NCBI GenBank assembly: GCA_016210425.1 | Contig: JACQUE010000179.1 | Coordinates: forward strand, 1 to 5,311 | DNA from: Chloroflexota bacterium | Lineage (GTDB): Bacteria > Chloroflexota > Dehalococcoidia > JACQUE01 | Direction: 5' to 3' | Length of the DNA stretch: 5,311 nucleotides | Part shown: positions 1-5,217 of the stretch, piece after piece | How positions within the stretch are numbered: the first letter of the stretch is position 1 | Layout of the letters: the number at the start of each line of letters is the position of its first letter | The notes under the pieces: generated by a model | Told to the model about the DNA's origin: nothing | Seen by the model: the letters and a program-made list of their open reading frames with translations, nothing else | Databases searched by the model: none | Program-made: the position numbers and the translations under genes

Positions 1-1
1 C

Positions 2-1174
2 CCTAGCGCCGCCGATGGGTACCCGTATCCCCTCAAGGCGCTCATCACCTACTGGAACGCCTGGCCCTACTCCACGCCGGCGCTCCGCAAGGTCTTCGAG
101 GACTACGTCAAGGACGAGAAGAAACTGCCCCTGTTCGTGGCCATCAGCCTAAACATCGGCGAGGTGGCGGCTCTGGCCGACTACATCCTGCCCGACACGT
201 CCTACCTGGAGAAGTGGGCTTTCCCTGGGATGACACCCACCATCCTTACCAAGGCCACCTCGTTCCAGCAGCCGGTGGTGGGCAAGCTGGATGGCAAGAC
301 CATTGGTGCCGCCGACTTCGACCCCGATGCGCCCAACCGCTACACGCCCGTCCTGCCCAACACCAAGAACACCATGGATATTCACATTGAGCTGGCGAAG
401 AAGGTAGGGCTGCCGGGCGTGGGCGCAGGGGCCTTCGAGGACGGCAGCTCCCTGGATGCGGGCTGGGACTTCGTCAAAAAGCAGATCCAGAACCTGTCCA
501 AGGCTGCTGGGAAGCCAGTGCAGGAGATCATCGCCAAGGGCGGCGTCTTCGAGGACCCCGGCAACGAATACTCGGGCGACTACGTCAAAAGCACGTACGG
601 CAACATCATCCACTTGTACAACGAGCCTCTGGCTACCACCAAGGACTCCATGACTGGCCAGGCCTTCGACCCACTGCCCAAGTACGACCCCATAAGGCAT
701 GCCGACGACACCCCGGTGGACGACGCCGGCTACGCCTACCAGCTCATCACCTACAAGTCTGTGCGCCATGGCCAGGCGAGGACGGCTGCCCTACCGTGGC
801 TGATGCTCCTTAACCCGGAGAACAGCGTGGACGTGAGCGCCAGCGATGCCAAGGCGCTGGGCGTCGCGACGGGTGACCTGGTGCGGATCAGCTCCCCATC
901 GGCCTCCAAAGGGATAGTGGGCAAGGCGCGGGTGCTGGAGGGCCTTCGGCCAGGGGTCGTAGCTGTCTCTCACCACTATGGCCACTGGGAGCTGGCCTCC
1001 CGGCCTCACGTGGTTGATGGGATGCCGACGGGTTACGAGCCGAGCCGCGGGGCAGGGCTCCAGGCCAATGAGATCATGCGCCTCGACGCCAAGCTGAAGA
1101 ACGTGTCCCTACAAGACAAGATAGGTTGCTCGGTCTCGTTCAACGACACGCGCGTCAAGGTCGAGAAGGCATAG
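2..1174 (+). CDS. Molybdopterin-dependent oxidoreductase catalytic subunit, C-terminal part (TtrA/PhsA/DmsA superfamily), 5' truncated by window edge
   Basis: The frame is open from base 2 to the TAG at 1172-1174, giving 390 visible residues. The N-terminus, with any Tat signal, the N-terminal [4Fe-4S] motif and the Mo ligand, lies outside the window. A GTG at 137 is internal and not a start, because conserved sequence runs upstream of it (ITYWNAWPYSTP). Seen: ADYILPDTSYLEKW (visible residues 59-72), the family signature near the end of the catalytic domains. A C-terminal molybdopterin-dinucleotide-binding domain follows, with NPENSVDV from residue 271, the ALGVATGDLVRISS segment, and RPGVVAVSHHYGHW before residue 330. 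In this superfamily the subunit carries bis-MGD and reduces or oxidises S-, N-, As- or Se-oxo compounds. The substrate cannot be assigned from this part. The FeS subunit and chaperone genes directly downstream support a complex iron-sulfur molybdoenzyme. The TtrA/PhsA resemblance is from memory of family style, not a search. Confidence 0.93.
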   Translation, partial: PSAADGYPYPLKALITYWNAWPYSTPALRKVFEDYVKDEKKLPLFVAISLNIGEVAALADYILPDTSYLEKWAFPGMTPTILTKATSFQQPVVGKLDGKTIGAADFDPDAPNRYTPVLPNTKNTMDIHIELAKKVGLPGVGAGAFEDGSSLDAGWDFVKKQIQNLSKAAGKPVQEIIAKGGVFEDPGNEYSGDYVKSTYGNIIHLYNEPLATTKDSMTGQAFDPLPKYDPIRHADDTPVDDAGYAYQLITYKSVRHGQARTAALPWLMLLNPENSVDVSASDAKALGVATGDLVRISSPSASKGIVGKARVLEGLRPGVVAVSHHYGHWELASRPHVVDGMPTGYEPSRGAGLQANEIMRLDAKLKNVSLQDKIGCSVSFNDTRVKVEKA

Positions 1175-1183
1175 GAGGGTGAT
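1173..1183 (+). promoter_or_regulatory. Strong Shine-Dalgarno for the iron-sulfur subunit, overlapping the upstream stop codon
   Basis: AGGAGGGTGAT is nearly a full complement of the 16S 3' end. Its first two bases are the last two bases of the catalytic subunit's TAG. The AGGAGG core ends 10 nt before the ATG at 1189, which selects that start over the out-of-frame ATG at 1182. The overlap suggests a ribosome ending on the catalytic subunit can re-initiate, keeping the two subunits in step. Confidence 0.8.
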
Positions 1184-1188
1184 GAACG

Positions 1189-1767
1189 ATGCCTCAGAGA
1201 GGATGGGTCCTGGATCTGGGCAAGTGCATCGGCTGCGAAAGCTGCTCCATCGCTTGCAAGTCAGAGAATAACACTTTTCCGCAGCAGTCCCCCTTGGCTT
1301 TCAAGAGGGGTCAGAGGGAGGCGCCTGACCACGTCAGCTATCGGTGGGTTGTCTTCAAGTGGAGCGGCGCCTATCCGAAGCCCGATCTTCTCTTCGTGAC
1401 CTCAGCCTGCAACCATTGTAAGGACCCGGCGTGTCTGGCATCCTGCCCAGTGGACGCCATCACCAAGCGGGCGCAAGATGGCGTAGTGCTGATCGACCAG
1501 GACAAGTGCATCGGCTGCCGTTACTGCGAATGGGCATGTCCGTACGGCGCTCCCAAGTATAACGCCAGCACCAAGAAAGTGGAGAAGTGCACCTTCTGCA
1601 TGCAGCGGGTTGACAAGGGACTGCAGCCGGCATGTGTCACGACGTGCGTTGGGCGAGCCCTCTCCATGGTCGAGAGCTTCGACCTGGCAAAGTCCGGCGA
1701 GAACCGGCCAACAGGCTTCGCCGATCCAAAGCACACTGCTCCATCCATCAGGTTTGTGTCCAGATGA
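1189..1767 (+). CDS. DmsB/TtrB/NrfC-like four-cluster [4Fe-4S] electron-transfer subunit
   Basis: This 192-residue protein has 16 cysteines in four complete ferredoxin-type groups: C13-x2-C16-x2-C19-x3-C23; C74-x2-C77-x4-C82-x3-C86-P; C107-x2-C110-x2-C113-x3-C117-P; and C134-x2-C137-x11-C149-x3-C153. This spacing, including the long loop in the last group and the segment CIGCRYCEWACPYGAP, matches DmsB/NrfC-type subunits, which pass electrons between a membrane quinol module and the molybdenum subunit. No ligand is replaced. There is no signal peptide or membrane segment; subunits of this type normally travel with, or dock to, the catalytic subunit. The ATG is fixed by a strong ribosome site 10 nt upstream. 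The gene starts 14 bp after the catalytic subunit gene and overlaps the chaperone gene by 4 bp. The direction of electron flow and the partner anchor are not shown by the window. Confidence 0.95.
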   Translation: MPQRGWVLDLGKCIGCESCSIACKSENNTFPQQSPLAFKRGQREAPDHVSYRWVVFKWSGAYPKPDLLFVTSACNHCKDPACLASCPVDAITKRAQDGVVLIDQDKCIGCRYCEWACPYGAPKYNASTKKVEKCTFCMQRVDKGLQPACVTTCVGRALSMVESFDLAKSGENRPTGFADPKHTAPSIRFVSR

Positions 1768-2456
1768 GCGTGGAAGTGGCGGTGGCTGCTGGGGTGGCAG
1801 CCGAAGTGGCGGAGGCCAGAGCGGGGGTATATGGCTTTCTCTCTAACCTCCTTCTGGCCCCGCCCACTGAGGCGGCTCTTGCAAAGCTGCAGGAACCCTC
1901 TTTTATCGCGGGCGTCGCCCTTGGCCTGGGGGTGCGAGCGTCGTCTGCCTTGGAGGCCCTGCGCGGGGGTGCGAGCCATTCCTTGGAGAGCCTGGTACAG
2001 GAGCATAACGACCTCTTCGTAGTTCCCTTGGGCCGCTATGTCGCGCCGTACGAAGCGGTGTACAGAGGCGCCCAGGAGGAGGGGGACCAGTGGATTGCAG
2101 GCCCCTTGCAAGGTGAAAGCACGCTAGCCGTCCTGGCGAAGTATCGTGAGGCTGGGGCGGAGATCGATGAACGCTTCCTTGACCTCCCCGATCACATTGG
2201 CATGGAGCTGGCGTTCATGCAGCTCCTATGCGAGTTGGAGGCAGAGGCACGGCGCCGGATTGATGACGAGGAGACGGCGCGTTTGACGTCCCTCCAGGTC
2301 AGCTTCCTTAAAGGACACCTTGCGGTATGGGCGCCAGCCCTCTGCCAACGCATCCGAGAAATGGCCAAGACGCCGCTGTACAAGGGAGTGGCCACTTTGT
2401 TGGAAGCATACCTGGACATCGAGCAGAAGCCGGTAGCAAGCGGTACCCGAAGCTAG
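1764..2456 (+). CDS. TorD/DmsD/NarJ-family molybdoenzyme maturation chaperone
   Basis: The protein is 230 residues, a usual length for the family, and predicted all-helical with no signal or membrane segment, so cytoplasmic. Family hallmarks are visible in order: EHNDLF (80-85), a P-Y-E-A-V-Y version of the P-x-E-S-x-Y motif (95-100), LPDHIGMELAFM (141-152) and FLKGHLAVW (181-189). Members bind the leader or apo-form of a molybdoenzyme and hold it for cofactor insertion before export or assembly. The client is presumably the catalytic subunit two genes upstream. The start is the ATG at 1764, which forms an ATGA overlap with the iron-sulfur subunit stop. No good ribosome site precedes it, so translational coupling is likely. 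An in-frame ATG at 1632 would add 44 residues lying over the iron-sulfur gene with no family similarity, and I reject it. The gene probably closes the operon, with a convergent gene 11 bp beyond. Confidence 0.92.
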   Translation: MSVEVAVAAGVAAEVAEARAGVYGFLSNLLLAPPTEAALAKLQEPSFIAGVALGLGVRASSALEALRGGASHSLESLVQEHNDLFVVPLGRYVAPYEAVYRGAQEEGDQWIAGPLQGESTLAVLAKYREAGAEIDERFLDLPDHIGMELAFMQLLCELEAEARRRIDDEETARLTSLQVSFLKGHLAVWAPALCQRIREMAKTPLYKGVATLLEAYLDIEQKPVASGTRS

Positions 2457-2467
2457 CCCGTGGCCGG

Positions 2468-3910
2468 TCAGTACCGTCGGCCCGATATATCCGCCATCTG
2501 CGATTGCGGAGCGCGCGAAAGCTCCAGAGATGATGCTTCCCGACGCATCTCCTTCTCCAGCAGCTCTATTTGCTGCTGATATTCGCGCTCCCGCGACCCG
2601 CTCTGCAGGTTCCAGCCCAAGGCGACCGCCGCGGCGGACACGGACCGCGTGTCCCAGAGGGTGCGGAGCGTCCGTTTCAAGAGGTTGAGCCTGCCGTTCA
2701 ACTGGCGCTCGGCCCATTTCCGCTTCTTGTAAAGCTCGAGCGCCGAACAGGTTCTCGGCTCCAGCACCACCTCGTGCAGATTGTATTTTGCCCAGTCCGC
2801 GGGGAAGTTCGTATAACGCAAGCGCCCGGACTGAGCCACCTCGTCGAAAAGCCGTGTCCCAGGCAGCGGACAGACGATGTTCAGGTTCTGCGTGGCTACT
2901 CTGACGTCCTTGATGAAGCGGACGGTATCTTCAAACACGGTGGGAGAGTCGGCGTCGTTGCCGAAGATGAAGGAGGCGATGACCGCTATCCCGTGCCGCT
3001 GCGTGTTCCGGATGTGCATCTTGTAATCGCCCAGCGTGTTGATGCCCTTATTGACATCGTCGATGACACGGCTATTGACGGACTCCAGCCCAAAGAGGAC
3101 CAAGCGGCACCCGGCCTTGTACATCCAGTCGAGGACTTCGTCTTCCCGGCCAAGGTTCTGCGTCGCCTGGGTGCCCCAGTACTTGCGCACGCCTTGCCGG
3201 CGCAGGTCCGCCAGGGCTTTGCAGAGCTCCAGCGCTCGTTCCCGGCCTGCCCGGCCGGAGCCGATGAAGTTGTCGTCCACGAGGAAAACTACCTTTTGCT
3301 TGATGTTCCGAAACTCCTCCACCACATCCGCAACGGGACGATAGCGGATGACAGCGCCATTGGTGGACGTCACCGAGCAAAAGCTACAGTCGTAGGGGCA
3401 GCCGCGAGCAGTCTGGATGGAGCCATAGGGATACTTGTCTCGAAGGGGATTGCGAAGGATTGGGACTCGGTCCAGGGTAGGCATGCCTCCACGGTAGACC
3501 GACTTTAACTCCCCGTTCTTCACGTCGGCCAGGATGGTGGCCCAGATGCCTTCCGCCTCGCCGATGCAAATGCTATCCGCATAGCGGAGAGCTTCGTCGG
3601 GCAGCGCACTAGGATGAGGCCCCCCCAGGATCACTGGAACGCCTCGTTGCCGGAGGGCACCGGCGATCTCGTAGGCGCGAGCCGCCTGGTTGGTCCAGCT
3701 ATTGATGCCCGCCAAGGAAAGGGTCTCGGGGTTCACCCTTCTTACATCAAAAGGCTCTACCCCCTCGTCGAGGATCTCGACGTCCCACTCCTCTTTCGGC
3801 GTCAGCGCATCGATGACAAGGAGACCCAGAGGATAGAGACGACCGGTCGCTTCAGAGATTAGGTGCTTATTGACAGGCTTAGGCTGAATGAGAATGATAC
3901 GTTTCTTCAA
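2468..3910 (-). CDS. B12-binding-domain radical SAM protein, substrate unknown
   Basis: This 480-residue protein has the class-B layout. Residues about 1-140 look like a cobalamin-binding Rossmann domain (LGGPHPSALP at 95-104, then ICIGEAEG). A radical SAM barrel follows, with the cluster motif C171-PYD-C175-SF-C178 for the [4Fe-4S]-SAM site, VDDNFIG at 211-217, FGLES at 273-277 and PLPGTRLFDEV at 348-358. The classic B12 motif DxHxxG is not seen; the equivalent place reads ILDEGVEP, as often happens in this radical SAM class. The last ~95 residues are basic and helical (EREYQQQIELLEKEMRRE), possibly a coiled coil. Relatives methylate or rearrange unactivated carbons in lipids, chlorophylls or antibiotics, but nothing here identifies the substrate. 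The start is TTG at 3910, with GGAAGGGAAC about 10-15 nt upstream; no ATG, GTG or TTG lies further upstream in frame before a stop. The gene converges with the chaperone gene. Confidence 0.9.
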   Translation of the reverse strand: MKKRIILIQPKPVNKHLISEATGRLYPLGLLVIDALTPKEEWDVEILDEGVEPFDVRRVNPETLSLAGINSWTNQAARAYEIAGALRQRGVPVILGGPHPSALPDEALRYADSICIGEAEGIWATILADVKNGELKSVYRGGMPTLDRVPILRNPLRDKYPYGSIQTARGCPYDCSFCSVTSTNGAVIRYRPVADVVEEFRNIKQKVVFLVDDNFIGSGRAGRERALELCKALADLRRQGVRKYWGTQATQNLGREDEVLDWMYKAGCRLVLFGLESVNSRVIDDVNKGINTLGDYKMHIRNTQRHGIAVIASFIFGNDADSPTVFEDTVRFIKDVRVATQNLNIVCPLPGTRLFDEVAQSGRLRYTNFPADWAKYNLHEVVLEPRTCSALELYKKRKWAERQLNGRLNLLKRTLRTLWDTRSVSAAAVALGWNLQSGSREREYQQQIELLEKEMRREASSLELSRAPQSQMADISGRRY

Positions 3911-4042
3911 GAAGATGGTGTTCCCTTCCCTTCGGTCCGGCAGCCGTGCCCCCTTGGCATGAGGTCTCGCAAAAGGGACTCCTTCCGGCCATGCGCGAGC
4001 GGCCTTGAAGAAGCCCCTAAGAGCACTGGTATCTTTCTCCGT
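3911..4042. other. 132-bp gap between the small unknown gene and the radical SAM gene
   Basis: No gene is supported here. Read on the minus strand, the radical SAM frame stays open from the upstream gene's TAA but holds no ATG, GTG or TTG before the TTG at 3910. The stretch carries the purine-rich ribosome site for that gene (GGGAAGGGAA just before the start). I see no convincing -35/-10 pair and no hairpin with a T-run, so whether the radical SAM gene is co-transcribed with the two genes before it is open. Confidence 0.5.
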
Positions 4043-4342
4043 TTAATCTTCGCTAGGCTTCAAATTCAGAACAACCTGGCCGTCGCTCTCGATATGCCCG
4101 GCGTGAATTATCGTGCGGGCGTCAAGGTCCTTGTATCCCCGGAGCTCGATGCCCGCTGCTTTAGTAGCCGCTGGGTCGAATATCCGGAAGTAGGTCACAC
4201 TACGACCCACGTAATGCCCATGTTCCTGCACCATACGAAGAGCGGCCGCCGCATCACGGCTTAAGCCGCGTTCTCTTGCCAGGTGGAGAGCTAGCTTCTC
4301 CGAAAGCACCATGGGACCCGCTTTCTGCCCGAAGTTCCACAT
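4043..4342 (-). CDS. Small protein of unknown function downstream of the cold-shock gene
   Basis: I do not recognise a named family. From the ATG at 4342 the product is 99 residues, beginning MWNFGQKAGPMVLSEKL and ending LNLKPSED. The frame is open further up to a TTG at 4384, but the ATG has a purine-rich leader (AGGAAAGGCAG) and the extra 14 residues overlap a hairpin, so I prefer the ATG. It appears soluble, with no signal or membrane stretch and no cysteine. The first half looks helical (LALHLARERGLSRDAAAALRMVQEHG). The second half looks like alternating strands (VTYFRIFDPAATKAAGI, then HIESDGQVVLNLK). The codon pattern resembles its neighbours, and the opposite-strand frames over it lack protein-like sequence, so the gene appears real. 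It lies 83 bp after the cold-shock gene on the same strand and may share its transcript. A role in RNA or stress response would be a guess from position alone. Confidence 0.72.
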   Translation of the reverse strand: MWNFGQKAGPMVLSEKLALHLARERGLSRDAAAALRMVQEHGHYVGRSVTYFRIFDPAATKAAGIELRGYKDLDARTIIHAGHIESDGQVVLNLKPSED

Positions 4343-4374
4343 GGCTTCTGCCTTTCCTGCTTCCCGAACGACCT

Positions 4375-4400
4375 GGAGACGCAAGCAGTCGCGGGTCTCC
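4375..4400 (-). other. Hairpin in the csp to small-gene spacer
   Basis: GGAGAC (4375-4380) and GTCTCC (4395-4400) are perfect complements separated by 14 nt, so the minus-strand transcript can form a 6-bp stem between the two genes. No T-run follows on either strand, so it is unlikely to be an efficient intrinsic terminator. It could be an RNA-processing or stabilising structure that lets csp mRNA be more abundant than the downstream message. Confidence 0.4.
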
Positions 4401-4425
4401 CCGGCTATCGGCGCCCTGCCTATGC

Positions 4426-4647
4426 TTAAGACACAGGCCGGACGTTGGTGGCCTTGGGTGTTCCCCGCCGCTCGTCCCTCCCTAGGTCATATTCCACTTG
4501 CTGTCCCTTCTGCAAGGACTCATAGCTCGTACCTTTAACATCGCTACGGTGGAAGAACAGGTCCTTAGGTTCCCCCTCTTGCTGCTCAGGCAGGATGAAG
4601 CCAAACCCCCGATCGGTTACAAGATTCTTGATGGTGCCTCGTGCCAC
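4426..4647 (-). CDS. Cold-shock-domain (CspA-type) nucleic-acid-binding protein
   Basis: The protein is 73 residues, the normal single-domain size. It begins MARGTIKNLVTDRGFGFI, with RNP1 as RGFGFI (13-18) and RNP2 as LFFHR (30-34). The domain closes with GQQVEYDL and ATNVRP, the usual last strands of the five-stranded OB barrel. The family binds single-stranded RNA or DNA in the cytoplasm, melting RNA structure at low temperature or under stress. Differences from the E. coli type are the loss of the surface Trp region (KNLVTDRG in place of KWFN), HR in place of HF in RNP2, and an acidic insertion (PEQQEGEPKD) between the RNP strands. The start is GTG at 4647, with AGGAG 7 nt upstream. It is divergent from the winged-helix gene and leads the minus-strand block. 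The family call is firm; a cold-induced role is not shown. Confidence 0.93.
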   Translation of the reverse strand: MARGTIKNLVTDRGFGFILPEQQEGEPKDLFFHRSDVKGTSYESLQKGQQVEYDLGRDERRGTPKATNVRPVS

Positions 4648-4654
4648 AGTTACT

Positions 4655-4663
4655 CTCCTCTCC
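4655..4663 (-). promoter_or_regulatory. Ribosome-binding site of the cold-shock gene
   Basis: GGAGAGGAG reads toward the GTG, with AGGAG ending 7 nt before it, which fixes the non-ATG start. Part of this site (GAGAGG) can pair with CCTGTC about 10 nt upstream, allowing one G-G mismatch across a GGTTTTTCG loop. The site could therefore be partly masked in the mRNA. Confidence 0.6.
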
Positions 4664-4683
4664 GAAAAACCGACAGGAAGGGG

Positions 4684-4704
4684 GCCGGCCTATCCCTTGC
4701 CGGC
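4684..4704 (-). other. GC-only hairpin in the presumed 5' leader of the cold-shock gene
   Basis: GCCGGC occurs at 4684-4689 and again at 4699-4704. The word is its own complement, so the two copies form a 6-bp all-GC stem with a 9-nt loop (AAGGGATAG on the minus strand). It sits about 37 nt before the GTG. There is no terminator-like T-run directly after it. A leader structure of this kind would suit post-transcriptional control of a cold-shock mRNA, but that role is inferred. Confidence 0.4.
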
Positions 4705-4743
4705 ACCACGCACCCCTCGGTAATGGTAACTCCTACTTTGAGA

Positions 4744-4752
4744 TGCTATAAT
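4744..4752 (+). promoter_or_regulatory. Extended -10 promoter element for the winged-helix gene
   Basis: TGCTATAAT carries a perfect TATAAT (4747-4752) and the TGn extension that can replace a good -35. The -35 at 17-bp spacing, TGGTAA (4724-4729), matches the consensus at three positions only. Transcription would start near 4759, giving a leader of about 110 nt before the ATG at 4871. The -10 lies within GCTATAATAGC, a palindrome around one A, so the other strand reads TATTAT at the same place and could serve the divergent cold-shock gene. Confidence 0.55.
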
Positions 4753-4761
4753 AGCGCAAAT

Positions 4762-4789
4762 CGATACATGCTTCAGCAACCATGTATCG
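4762..4789 (+). repeat. Perfect 9-bp inverted repeat, candidate operator or leader hairpin
   Basis: CGATACATG (4762-4770) and CATGTATCG (4781-4789) are exact complements around a 10-nt spacer. The repeat begins only a few bases after the predicted start of transcription, a common position for a repressor operator. A dimer of the winged-helix protein encoded just downstream is the obvious candidate ligand. In RNA it would form a stable hairpin. Partial copies follow: CATGTA at 4795-4800 and CGATAC at 4805-4810. Confidence 0.6.
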
Positions 4790-4829
4790 CTATTCATGTA
4801 ATGACGATACTCCTTCTGGGGAAGCATGT
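4766..4829 (+). promoter_or_regulatory. Competing long-range pairing in the winged-helix gene leader
   Basis: ACATGCTTC (4766-4774) is an exact 9-nt complement of GAAGCATGT (4821-4829). It shares 4766-4770 with the left arm of the 4762-4789 hairpin, so the two pairings exclude each other. A T-rich run (TTCCTTTTTCTTCT, 4842-4855) lies just downstream and the ribosome site AAGAGGT (4856-4862) after that. This is the layout of a two-state leader. No known riboswitch class is recognised, and chance cannot be excluded by eye. Confidence 0.35.
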
Positions 4830-4870
4830 CAACGGAGAAAGTTCCTTTTTCTTCTAAGAGGTAGCAAGAG

Positions 4871-5164
4871 ATGGCACAATCGACGTTTCTGACGAACCAC
4901 GGATTGGTGCTCACCTATATCGGCAACCACCGGGATAGCACAGGGCTGGAGATAGCCCAGGCGGCCGGCATTACCGAGCGTGCCGCCCGCAAGATCATCG
5001 CCGACCTGGAAACCGATGGCTACATCGAACGAGAGAGAATAGGCCGACGCAATCGCTACCGGGTCAACGCCACCCAGCCACTCCGATACTTAGGCGGACA
5101 TGCGGTGACGGTCGGCGAGCTACTTGAGGTGCTTGGGGTACCGGTCCGTGCTAAACTTCGTTAG
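4871..5164 (+). CDS. Small winged helix-turn-helix DNA-binding protein (MarR/ArsR-like)
   Basis: The product is 97 residues. A wHTH fills residues about 8-70: LVLTYIGNHRDSTGLEIAQAAG forms the first helices, ITERAARKIIADLETDGYIER is the recognition helix and following strand, and RIGRRNRYRVN is the basic wing. The remainder (PLRYLGGHAVTVGELLEVLGV) is a short C-terminal helix, perhaps for dimerisation. There is no ligand-binding domain and no cysteine for metal or redox sensing. The GLEIAQAAGITERAARKIIADLE pattern is typical of regulators that select between active and repressed states by dimer binding to DNA. The ATG is supported by AAGAGGT 8 nt upstream. The gene is divergent from csp across a 223-bp region with palindromes, so autoregulation and control of csp are plausible but inferred. 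After the TAG, CTTTTT appears without a convincing stem, so I call no terminator. Confidence 0.85.
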   Translation: MAQSTFLTNHGLVLTYIGNHRDSTGLEIAQAAGITERAARKIIADLETDGYIERERIGRRNRYRVNATQPLRYLGGHAVTVGELLEVLGVPVRAKLR

Positions 5165-5217
5165 GGCAGGCTTTTTCGGAAGAATCGTCCATCACCGTGG
5201 ATGAAAATCGCCACTAA

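Noticed and set aside
149..769. 206-residue open frame on the minus strand across the molybdoenzyme gene
   Set aside because: It lies antisense to a clear conserved coding region; its composition (V/G/H/R-rich) is a codon-phase shadow of GC-rich coding DNA.
137..1174. Treating the GTG at 137 as the start of a 345-residue gene
   Set aside because: The same frame is open to the window edge and its upstream residues (ALITYWNAWPYSTP) fit the family, so the gene is truncated by the window, not started at 137.
1632..1763. Upstream in-frame ATG that would lengthen the chaperone by 44 residues
   Set aside because: It would overlap the iron-sulfur gene's conserved Cys region by over 130 bp and has no family-like sequence; the ATGA overlap at 1764 is the usual coupled start.
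2570..3508. 312-residue open frame on the plus strand
   Set aside because: It is antisense to the radical SAM gene, whose motifs are unmistakable; the frame has no recognisable domain and no ribosome site.
3863..4264. 133-residue open frame on the plus strand spanning the radical SAM start and the small gene
   Set aside because: It covers two minus-strand genes and the spacer between them with no ribosome site and no protein-like pattern.
4819..4850. Terminator-like GGAA...TTCC followed by TTTTT before the winged-helix start
   Set aside because: The stem has 4 bp with a long loop; on its own it does not support an attenuator terminator, though it is noted in the leader-structure finding.
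4498..4914. Open frames across the csp/wHTH divergent region on both strands (4498-4857 +, 4690-4914 -)
   Set aside because: They run through the promoter, palindromes and the opposite strand of csp or the winged-helix gene; their translations are low-complexity or featureless.
5140..5175. Possible intrinsic terminator after the winged-helix gene (CTAA/TTAG then CTTTTT)
   Set aside because: The stem is only 4 A/T-rich pairs and separated from the T-run by GGGCAGG; it is too weak to call.
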